Source: an uncultured Flavobacteriales bacterium
GTDB lineage: Bacteria; Bacteroidota; Bacteroidia; Flavobacteriales; BACL11
Length of the DNA stretch: 64,000 bases
Direction of reading: 5' to 3'
Assembly (NCBI GenBank): GCA_905181635.1
Contig: CAJIYM010000003.1
Span: 186,001 to 250,000 of the forward strand
Under the pieces are notes generated by a model. The model searched no databases. It had not been told where the DNA came from and saw nothing but the letters and a program-made list of their open reading frames with translations. Made by a program: the position numbers and the translations under genes. Positions 7,202 to 15,531 of the stretch are shown in pieces. Position 1 is the first letter of the stretch. The number at the start of each line of letters is the position of its first letter.

Positions 7202-8236
7202 ATGTTAAGATACGAACATATCGAATATTTGAATTTTCTATTTGGAATTCCTGTTTTAATACTTGCTATGCTACTTTATAACAGATGGAAGAAAAATGCC
7301 TTAACTCTTTTTGGAGAAAGCAAACTAGTAAAAGAACTCATGCATTCGTTTTCCAAACGAAGAATACAAATAAAAAATATTATTACACTTATTATTTTTA
7401 TAGCACTTATTATTGGAATTGCCAACCCGCAAGTGGGTACAAAAATGGAAGAAGTAAAAAGAGAGGGTGTGGATTTAATGATAGCTATTGACCTTTCCAA
7501 CTCTATGATGGCAGAAGATATCAAACCAAATAGACTGGAAAGAGCTAAGCTTGCTATTTCTCAATTAATTAATAAACTTAAAGGGGATAGAATTGGATTA
7601 ATTGTTTTTGCAGGGGATGCTTACGTGCAATTACCTATCACTACCGACTATTCAGCCGCCAAATTATTTTTATCCACTGTAAATACAAATATAGTACCTA
7701 CTCAAGGAACTGAAATTGCAAAGGCTATCGATTTGAGTGCACAATCCTTTGATATGGAAAATGCACAAAATAAAGCTATTATCATTATTACAGATGGTGA
7801 AAGCCATGATGAAAAAGCGATTGAAAGTGCTGAAAAGAGCAATGAGCTAGGTATTTTTGTACATACCTTAGGAATGGGGCTCAGTAAAGGAGGACCTATC
7901 CCTATTTATAACAAATACGGAAACCGAACGGGATACAGAAAAGATAGAGATGGGAATACGGTAGTCAGTAAGCTAAACGAAAATTTATTACAGCAAATTG
8001 CCAATGCTGGAAAAGGAACTTATGTACGTGCCAACAACTCCAAAGCAGGACTATCCACACTATTTGCTGAAATCAATAAAATGGAGAAAAAAGAAATTGG
8101 TACTATGGTATTTACTGAGTACAAAGACAGATTTCAATTGTTTATTGGCCTAGCATTACTGCTATTAATAATTGACTTAATGCTTTTAGGAAGAAAAAAT
8201 AAATGGAGTAACCGTATAAATTTTTATAAAGACTAA
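7202..8236 (+). CDS. batB: BatB-type VWA domain membrane protein
   Basis: 344 residues. Two N-terminal helices (about 12-26 and 58-74), a VWA domain with MIDAS D97-L-S-N-S101 and ITDGESHDEKAI, and a C-terminal helix (LFIGLALLLLIIDLMLLG). It is the usual partner of BatA in a membrane complex linked to stress or oxygen tolerance in Bacteroides; that role is from the family, not shown here. Its TAA overlaps the batC ATG by one base. Confidence 0.92.
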   Translation: MLRYEHIEYLNFLFGIPVLILAMLLYNRWKKNALTLFGESKLVKELMHSFSKRRIQIKNIITLIIFIALIIGIANPQVGTKMEEVKREGVDLMIAIDLSNSMMAEDIKPNRLERAKLAISQLINKLKGDRIGLIVFAGDAYVQLPITTDYSAAKLFLSTVNTNIVPTQGTEIAKAIDLSAQSFDMENAQNKAIIIITDGESHDEKAIESAEKSNELGIFVHTLGMGLSKGGPIPIYNKYGNRTGYRKDRDGNTVVSKLNENLLQQIANAGKGTYVRANNSKAGLSTLFAEINKMEKKEIGTMVFTEYKDRFQLFIGLALLLLIIDLMLLGRKNKWSNRINFYKD

Positions 8237-8952
8237 TGAAAAACACACTCTTCATATTATCTTTTTTAATGAGTTTTAACGCCTTTGCTCAGAATAAAAA
8301 ATCATTCCTAAGAGATGGAAATGAACTGTATGCTGACAGCAGTTATAATGAGGCAGAAATGCAATATCGAAAATCATTAGAAAAAGACCAAGATTATTTT
8401 AATGCTTCTTTTAATTTAGCGGATGCAGTTTACAAACAAGAACGCTATGAAGAATCTTCTGCACTTTTTGATGCATTAAAGGATAATGCTCCTACTGAAA
8501 ATGATTTAGCAAAAGTGTATCATAACTTAGGTAATTCACTAGTTAAAGAACAAAAAATAGAGGAGGCTATTGATGCTTATAAAAGTGCTTTACGGATTAA
8601 TCCTAAGGATAAAGACACAAGACATAACTTAGCAATTACATATAAGGAGCAGCAAAAAGAACAAGAAAACAAAGAGGAAGATAACAAAGAACAAGAAAAC
8701 AAAGAGGAAGAAAACAAAGAGGAAGAAAATAAAGAGGAAGAAAACAAAGAGGAAGAAAAAGAGAATAAGGAGCAAGAAAATAAAGAACAACAAGAAAACG
8801 AAAGTAAGCCACAGGAAAAGAATGAAGAAATGAGCAAAGAAGCGGCCGAAAAAATGTTAGAAGCAATACAACAAAAAGAAAAAGAGTTACAAGAAGAATT
8901 ACAGAAGAAAAAAGTAAAGGGAAAAAGAGTAAAAGTATTAAAGGATTGGTAA
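8236..8952 (+). CDS. batC: BatC-type TPR protein with charged repeat region
   Basis: 238 residues. A signal peptide (1-19, ending FAQ) is followed by about three tetratricopeptide repeats (residues 25-135; YHNLGNSLVKEQKIEEAIDAY is typical). Next comes a highly charged E/K/N/Q region (about 138-195) made of ENKEE units, then a short basic end ending KDW. TPRs bind proteins, so it probably scaffolds BatA/B. The low-complexity stretch is encoded by a 15-bp DNA repeat listed separately. Confidence 0.9.
   Translation: MKNTLFILSFLMSFNAFAQNKKSFLRDGNELYADSSYNEAEMQYRKSLEKDQDYFNASFNLADAVYKQERYEESSALFDALKDNAPTENDLAKVYHNLGNSLVKEQKIEEAIDAYKSALRINPKDKDTRHNLAITYKEQQKEQENKEEDNKEQENKEEENKEEENKEEENKEEEKENKEQENKEQQENESKPQEKNEEMSKEAAEKMLEAIQQKEKELQEELQKKKVKGKRVKVLKDW
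8661..8760 (+). repeat. In-frame 15-bp tandem repeat inside batC
   Basis: Degenerate copies of a 15-base unit (gaggaagaaaacaaa) run in tandem and encode EENKE. Because the unit is a multiple of three, gain or loss of copies would change protein length without breaking the frame. Confidence 0.7.
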
Positions 8953-8953
8953 A

Positions 8954-10710
8954 TTGAAAAAATTAAGCATTATATTATTCTTTTTTTGCAGTGCTTTATT
9001 ACAAGCACAGCAACTAAAGGTATCAGCTGACAAAAACCCAGCTATAGTCGGAGAGCAAATTGTTATTCAATATAAAATTAACGAAGAAGCGGATAACTTT
9101 ATATCTCCAAATTTTAAAGGATTAAAAGTATTGAGTGGACCTAACCCTTCCACGCAAAGTAGTTATAGTTTTGTTAACGGAAAAAGTCAAAACAGTAGTT
9201 CTACTACTTATTCCTTTTATATAAAAGCAGTAAAAGAAGGCATATACAGTATAAGTCCAGCTAGCATTACCATTAAAGGTAAAAAGATACAAAGTAAGGC
9301 ATACTCACTAAAAGTAGTAAAAGGAAGTGAAAAAAATAAAGCCCAACAAAAAGAGCTAGGAGATAACTTATTTATTAAAGTTGAAGTAAGTAAAAGAAAT
9401 ATTATAGTTGGAGAACAAATTCTTGTCACATACAAATTATTTACTAGAATTGATTTGCAGAATACTGAACTATCTTCATTGCCAGCTTTAAACGGATTTT
9501 GGGCAAAGGATCTGGAGACTTCAAGTCGATTTAAACGAGATGTGATTGATGGTATTGCTTATAATGTAGCAACTATAAAAAAATCAGTACTAACTGCACA
9601 AAAATCAGGTGAACTAGTTATTGATCCTATGGAAATCAAGTGCAGTATACGTATTCAAAAGCAAAGAAATAATCGTGATCCTTTTGCTAACTTTTTTGGA
9701 GGAAGCTACAATGTTCAAGAAGAATTTATCAGTTCCAAACCAATTATTGTTAAAGTAAATGAATTATCCACTCCACCCAATAATTTTAAAGGTGCAGTTG
9801 GCGACATGAAAATCGAATCTTCAGTTGACAAGACAAGCATAAATGCCAATGATGCCATTGTACCTACAAATTAACAATTACAGGTACAGGAAATATAGAA
9901 TTAATAGAACCCTTAAAGATTAAATTTCCTGAAGACTTTGAAGTCTATGACCCAAAAATCATAGACAGAATATTTGAAGGAGGAAGAAAAAGAAGCATCA
10001 AAACCTTTGAGTATCTGTTAATTCCAAGGTATAAAGGGAATTACAGCATTCCTTCTGCAAGACTTATAATTTACAATACAAAAAAGAAACAATACGAAAC
10101 TAAAAAATCGAGTAAGCACGATTTAACAATATTAGCAAGCAAAAACAATGAACAAGAATCAGGAATAGTAAACAAGCAAAACGTTAGAAGGGAGCAGAAA
10201 GACATTCACTATATTTTTACTAAAAGTAACCTAAAAGTAATAAAAGAAAAAATAATACATCCCAAAGTCTTTTACTCTATTTTCTTATTGCCAATACTTT
10301 TACTTATCTTTTTATGGATTTACAATAAAATAGTTGGCAAAACTGACACGTCAGGCATTGAATGGAAAAACAGAAAAGCAAACAAAATAGCATTAAAAAG
10401 ACTAAAAACTGCACAAATATGCATAAATTCTAATGATTTTGATTCATTTTTTGAAGAAATAGAAAAATCACTTTGGGGTTATTTTGCTGATAAATTCAAA
10501 GTTGAAAGTGCTGACTTATCCAAAGAAACAGTAAGTACTTTTTTCAAATCTACTAATATTGATAACAATATTGAAATCAAGTTTATTAATTTGTTAGATG
10601 AATGTGAATTTGCACGTTATGCTCCTGAAAGCAATAAAAATGCACAAATGGATACAGTACTTACAAAAGCAAAAAATATAATTATTGAAGTTGAAACTGC
10701 CTTAAAATGA
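8954..10710 (+). pseudogene. batD: BatD-type protein, apparent frameshift at about 9860
   Basis: BatD is a large periplasmic beta-rich protein with a C-terminal membrane helix. The first frame, from TTG 8954, gives signal peptide MKKLSIILFFFCSALLQAQ and oxygen-tolerance (BatD) domains. It then stops at 9872-9874. Homologous sequence resumes one frame over at 9862 (TYKLTITGTGNIELIEP) and runs to 10710 with a helix at about 10270-10325 and a cytoplasmic tail. One missing base near 9857-9861 (or two extra) explains the break. The TTG start lies one base after the batC stop. The end overlaps batE by ATGA. It is either a sequencing error or a real loss of BatD. Confidence 0.85.
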
Positions 10711-11435
10711 AAAGATTAATTTTTATCCTAAGCTTATTTATTTACTCACAAAATTTTGCTAGTGAGCAGGTGTTTGAGCTAGGAAATAAACAATATGTAA
10801 ATGAAAATTATTCAGCAGCCATTTCACTTTACGACAGCATATTAATATCAGGGATGGAAAGCAGTGAACTATACTACAACTTAGGCAATTGTCATTACAA
10901 AACAAATGATTGGGCTAATGCAATTTGGCATTATGAAAAAAGCTTGCAACTTAACAATAATGAAAAAACAAAACATAACTTGGAGTTAGTAAAGCTTAAG
11001 ATTATTGATCGTATTGAACCTCTACCTCAACTTTTTTACAAAAAATGGTGGATTGATTTAACACAGACTTTAAGCACTCAAGTTTGGCAAATTCTAACAC
11101 TCTTTGGTATAGGGTTGATTTTTATATTGCAATTAATTAGTCAATTCACATCACTAAAAACCAAGCGAATTAAAAAAATATTTTCTGTCATAACATTAAT
11201 TATTTTGTTTGTTACTCAAACTTCTTATTATAATCATTTTACTAAAAAGGAAGCCATTATTTTTTATGAAACAATCACAGTAAATAGTGCTCCAACTAGA
11301 AATAGTACTAATTTATTTACATTACATAAAGGAAGTAAGGTTGAAATTGTAGATACTATTGATAATTGGATTAACATTAAAATTGCTAATGGAAATAGGG
11401 GTTGGATTACACGAAATTCTATCAAGGAATTATAG
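10707..11435 (+). CDS. batE: BatE-type TPR/SH3 membrane protein
   Basis: 242 residues. Signal peptide 1-18; TPR region (about 20-95; SELYYNLGNCHYKTNDWANA); two membrane helices (about 124-146 and 155-173); and a C-terminal SH3-like domain (about 185-242; ending GNRGWITRNSIKEL). This TPR-TM-TM-SH3 order is the normal BatE layout. It is the last gene of the operon; no strong terminator follows in the 153 bases before the next gene. Confidence 0.88.
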   Translation: MKRLIFILSLFIYSQNFASEQVFELGNKQYVNENYSAAISLYDSILISGMESSELYYNLGNCHYKTNDWANAIWHYEKSLQLNNNEKTKHNLELVKLKIIDRIEPLPQLFYKKWWIDLTQTLSTQVWQILTLFGIGLIFILQLISQFTSLKTKRIKKIFSVITLIILFVTQTSYYNHFTKKEAIIFYETITVNSAPTRNSTNLFTLHKGSKVEIVDTIDNWINIKIANGNRGWITRNSIKEL

Positions 11436-11484
11436 ATATTTAATTCATGCATTTTGAACACATAAGATCATACTTTATCAAAAT

Positions 11485-11515
11485 TATGCAAGCATAGTAA
11501 TTTTTCATATATTTG
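11485..11515 (+). promoter_or_regulatory. Probable promoter of the adhesin cluster
   Basis: TATATTTG at 11508-11515 matches the -7 consensus. At exactly 19 nt upstream is TATG (11485-11488), three of four bases of the -33 TTTG. The implied leader is about 65-70 nt. It contains a perfect inverted repeat ACTATC-T-GATAGT at 11524-11536, which could be an operator or an RNA hairpin. Confidence 0.5.
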
Positions 11516-11588
11516 TTGTCTAAACTATCTGATAGTCATCTATTTAGAATGGTTATAGATAAATTGCTAATCAATTAATAATCAAGGA

Positions 11589-14500
11589 ATGAAAGGGAAA
11601 TCAACAATATTTTTTATACTAATATTTACGTACACATTTTCATTTGCCCAAAGTGACACTTGTGATATAAGTATTCCTGAAATTTGCGCTAGCGCTCCTT
11701 TACAAACTTATGCTGCCAGCACAAGTGGAACAGCATGGGCTCCATTCGGAACCTACTTTACTTGCCCATCTGTAGGACAACTCACTATGAACCCTTCTTT
11801 TTTCTTTTTTGAAATTGGAGCTACTGGTGATTTCTCCATGACTATTGATCCTATTGATCCTTTTACTGGAGCGTTACTGATTGCGCCTAGTGACTTAGAC
11901 TATATCTGCTGGGGACCTTTTAGCTCAGCAAATGCTTGTGCGCAATTACAAGGTCCAAATCAATTTTCTTGTAGTGGTTCAAATGCTGCTTCAGAAACTG
12001 TTACAATTCCAGGAGCAATAGCTGGAGAATTCTATATTTTATTAGTTTCTAATTATGCACAAGTAGGCAATACTCCTCCTGATGCTAATATTCAATTTAC
12101 AGCTAGCACCTCTGTTTCAGGAACAAACCCTCTTGGGGGCGGAGGCTTTGCAGGGGCAGATGCACAAATTACAGCATGTAGCTCTGATTTACCATTTAAT
12201 CTTACTGATCAGTTAAATGGTTTTCCTGATGACTGGGGATATTGGGTTGAATCAATTTCCGGAAATATAGTTGATACCATTTTTGATCCGGCTAATGACA
12301 TAGGAGGAACCTATATGTACATTATTCCTCAAGGAAATTCTTGCGGAGGAGATACCGCTCTACTAGAAGTGAATATTTTTAACGCATCAAGTATTTCAAT
12401 AACATCAACTCCAAATTCATGTTCTAATGACGCAAGTATCAATCTTACAGCTTCTCCACCTGGAGGTATTTTTAGTGGTACTGATGTTTTAGGCAATATT
12501 TTTACTCCATCATCTAGTAATGTTGGTGTAAATATTATTTCGTATGAATATACCGCTGTTGGCTGTACACCAATTATTGTTACTCAAAATTTAACAATAA
12601 ATGAATCACCTTTAGTACTTGCAAACGATATATCCACTACAAATCCATTGTGTTTTGGAGATTGTGATGGAACCTCTACAATTACAGCATCTTCAGGTAT
12701 TGGTCCTTATACTTATAATTGGTTTGGACAAAATCCTACAGCTCTTTGTGCTGGAGTTTTTAATTATACTGTCACTGACGATAATAATTGCACCTATTCA
12801 GATAACATAACTATATTTGACCCTGCAAATGATTTAGGAGTTCTCACTAATTATGATATTAGTTGTTATGGAGAAGATGATGGTGAGATTTCAATAACAA
12901 TGTTCGGAGGAACTACTCCTCCTGGAACAGTATCAGATCCTGATCCTGATGGGGACGGGATTCCATATTGCCTCTCATCAACAGCTGTTGGTATGATTAA
13001 TTCTGGAGGAGGAATTAATCAAGATGCAACCATTGAAGAGGTAATTTTAATTGGAGATGTGGTTACAATTAATAATAATACTGCTGGAGTTATTGATTAT
13101 TATGAAGATTACACAACAACTATGTATGCAGATATCACTGTTGGACAATCTTATACAATTAATCTTATTTTAGGTGACTTTTCATTACCAGCTCAAGACT
13201 ATCCTTCTGGTGCAAAAGTTTTTATTGACTACAATATTGATGGTGACTTTAATGATGCAGGAGAAGAAATTGGTATGCTTAATGCAACTGGTTTTTCACC
13301 TAATGTTGGATCAATTAATTTTACAGTTCCGGCAACTGGAGCTTTTGGAGCAACAAGAATGAGGGTTGTATCTCAGGATGTAATCCTAACCTCAACTAAT
13401 TCAATCGGTCCTTGTGATTATTCCGATCCATCTATTTCAAATGGACAAGATGCCCCTTGGTTTGGAGCAACAGAAGACTATTCAATCGTCCTAAACTCAC
13501 CAGTAGTTAATGCTACTTTTTTATGGAACAATGGACAAACTACTAGCTCTGTAGACAATTTAAGTCCAGGAACATACACCGTAACAATCACTCCTAATAG
13601 TAGTAGTTGTGCTGTACAAGATTCAGCGACTATTTCAGAACCAGATGAAATTACTTTCTCACCAACAATTACTCCAATTAGTTGTAACAGCTTTACAGAT
13701 GGACAAATATCACTAAATCCTTCAGGTGGGAATGGAGGGATATACTCTACTGACTGGGGGATCAATAATCCTTCAGCTCTTGGAGCTGGTAGTTATTTGG
13801 TTACGGTATCAGATCCTTCAACAATTACTACAACAAACCTAATTGCTTGCGAAAGTGACACGTTAATTACATTAATTGAGCCTGAATACTTCAGCGTTGA
13901 CTTTACAATATCGTCTAATGAAATATGCTTAAATGACCCATTAACTTTAGATTTTAACTTTAACCAAGGAGGGGTTTCTAACTTCATGATTAATTACACT
14001 GAAAATTCGATCCCTATGTCGGCAGGACCTTTCACTTCGGGAACACAACAAATAAGTGTTACTCCAAATATAGGAAATAACACATACATAGTTACAAGTA
14101 TATCTGACGCTTCAGGTTGCATAAATCAAAATATAATTAATTCGCAAAGTGTTTATGTTAACCCTCTACCTGATATTAATGTTACTGTTGCTCCTAACCC
14201 AATTTGCGTTGGTGATAATGCAACTTTACAGTTTTCTTCTACAAATGGCACACCACCTTACGTAGTTGATTATTTTAATGGAGGTATAGCTGCATCAGAA
14301 AATGTTCCTGCTGCTGGCTCAAGTGTTTTAGTAAGCCCAACAACAACAACAGTTTATAAATTAAGCCTTGCAACTGACAGCAAAGGATGTAATTCAACCT
14401 TATCAGACAGTACGACTTTAGTAGTCTATGAAATTCCTGAATTAAATACTTCTTATCCAACTGAATTTTGTGAAGGGAAAGCAATAGAAATCGATCTTGA

Positions 14501-15512
14501 TTTTAATGTAGGTTATCCTCCTTTTATCATTGATTATATGTTTAACGGTACACCAACTTCCACAACCGTAAATAATCAGCAAGGCACCCTGTCATTTGTC
14601 TCTACAAATCCAACTAATATAATCATTAATACAATTACATCAAATAATTGCACAAATTTAATCAATGAATCTATTGCAATCACTACCAACCCCTTACCTA
14701 TTGCTGATATTAGTGGGGATTATGAGCTATGTGATAATGGTGAGGAAGCTGATATATTAATAGTTACAACTGAAGGCACTCCTTTTTACAACATAGTTTA
14801 CACTAATGGAATAAACATTGATAGCATTACATATGCTAGTGGTAATCAAACATTCAAAACCAATACATCAGGAGTGTATTCTTTAATTAGCGTGACAGAT
14901 TCTAAAGGATGTGAATCTATAGATATGAATGGATTTGCAACCGTAATTATTAATCCCTTGCCAGATGTATCTATTTCTGTATACCCAACTAATACAGAAA
15001 TTACTGACCCTCTAATTTATTTTGAAGACAGAAGTAGTAATTACACATCAGCAATATGGAATTTTGATGATGGGCAAACACAAGCCTCAAACTTTAATAC
15101 AATTAATCATATTTATAGTGATACAGGAACTTATCAAGTGTCTTTAACAAGCATCTCGATAGATGGCTGTGAAAACACAGCTTATCAAACAATTATTATT
15201 TCACCAACATTAACTATTTATATTCCGAATTCTTTTTCCCCAAACAATGACTTAGATAATGATTATTTCATGCCTATAACAGACGGTGTTCAAGACTTTG
15301 AAATGAGTATCTATGAAAGGTCGGGTCAAAGAATATTTAGAACAACTGAATACTCCAATGAATACTGCACAACAGGCTGTGATGCAGCTTGGGACGGAAC
15401 AGTAAATAATGGTAAATATGGAGCAATGGGCGTTTATATTTATAGTATAATAATTACTGATATTAATGGTAAAATAAGAAATTTTGAAGGTTCAATTACT
15501 TTAATAAATTAA
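11589..15512 (+). CDS. Giant T9SS-secreted multidomain surface protein (CHU_C end)
   Basis: 1307 residues, predicted to be exported by Sec (signal peptide 1-21, ending FAQ) and then by T9SS. In order: a Cys-containing N-terminal beta domain (about 24-170); Ig-like segments; SprB-like repeats (NPLCFGDCDGTSTITASSG and ISCYGEDDGEISITMFGG); a GEVED domain (about 443-636, with FIDYNIDGDFNDAGEEIG) lying inside the second SprB-like repeat; several more Ig-like units; a PKD domain near 1140-1195 (WNFDDGQTQ, YSDTGTYQVSL); and a C-terminal gliding-motility-type sorting domain (IPNSFSPNNDLDNDYF). Probable adhesin or surface-mat protein; ligand unknown. First of three such genes in a row. Confidence 0.85.
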   Translation: MKGKSTIFFILIFTYTFSFAQSDTCDISIPEICASAPLQTYAASTSGTAWAPFGTYFTCPSVGQLTMNPSFFFFEIGATGDFSMTIDPIDPFTGALLIAPSDLDYICWGPFSSANACAQLQGPNQFSCSGSNAASETVTIPGAIAGEFYILLVSNYAQVGNTPPDANIQFTASTSVSGTNPLGGGGFAGADAQITACSSDLPFNLTDQLNGFPDDWGYWVESISGNIVDTIFDPANDIGGTYMYIIPQGNSCGGDTALLEVNIFNASSISITSTPNSCSNDASINLTASPPGGIFSGTDVLGNIFTPSSSNVGVNIISYEYTAVGCTPIIVTQNLTINESPLVLANDISTTNPLCFGDCDGTSTITASSGIGPYTYNWFGQNPTALCAGVFNYTVTDDNNCTYSDNITIFDPANDLGVLTNYDISCYGEDDGEISITMFGGTTPPGTVSDPDPDGDGIPYCLSSTAVGMINSGGGINQDATIEEVILIGDVVTINNNTAGVIDYYEDYTTTMYADITVGQSYTINLILGDFSLPAQDYPSGAKVFIDYNIDGDFNDAGEEIGMLNATGFSPNVGSINFTVPATGAFGATRMRVVSQDVILTSTNSIGPCDYSDPSISNGQDAPWFGATEDYSIVLNSPVVNATFLWNNGQTTSSVDNLSPGTYTVTITPNSSSCAVQDSATISEPDEITFSPTITPISCNSFTDGQISLNPSGGNGGIYSTDWGINNPSALGAGSYLVTVSDPSTITTTNLIACESDTLITLIEPEYFSVDFTISSNEICLNDPLTLDFNFNQGGVSNFMINYTENSIPMSAGPFTSGTQQISVTPNIGNNTYIVTSISDASGCINQNIINSQSVYVNPLPDINVTVAPNPICVGDNATLQFSSTNGTPPYVVDYFNGGIAASENVPAAGSSVLVSPTTTTVYKLSLATDSKGCNSTLSDSTTLVVYEIPELNTSYPTEFCEGKAIEIDLDFNVGYPPFIIDYMFNGTPTSTTVNNQQGTLSFVSTNPTNIIINTITSNNCTNLINESIAITTNPLPIADISGDYELCDNGEEADILIVTTEGTPFYNIVYTNGINIDSITYASGNQTFKTNTSGVYSLISVTDSKGCESIDMNGFATVIINPLPDVSISVYPTNTEITDPLIYFEDRSSNYTSAIWNFDDGQTQASNFNTINHIYSDTGTYQVSLTSISIDGCENTAYQTIIISPTLTIYIPNSFSPNNDLDNDYFMPITDGVQDFEMSIYERSGQRIFRTTEYSNEYCTTGCDAAWDGTVNNGKYGAMGVYIYSIIITDINGKIRNFEGSITLIN

Positions 15513-15531
15513 TTTTATATTTTAAAATAGT

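Noticed and set aside
8577-8866. Long minus-strand Ser/Phe/Leu-rich frames opposite batC
   Set aside because: They are the reverse reading of the Glu/Lys repeat DNA, in two frames at once, with no family similarity.
9854-9874. Programmed -1 frameshifting in batD
   Set aside because: Homology requires the shift before 9862, and no slippery heptamer exists there; an indel is simpler.
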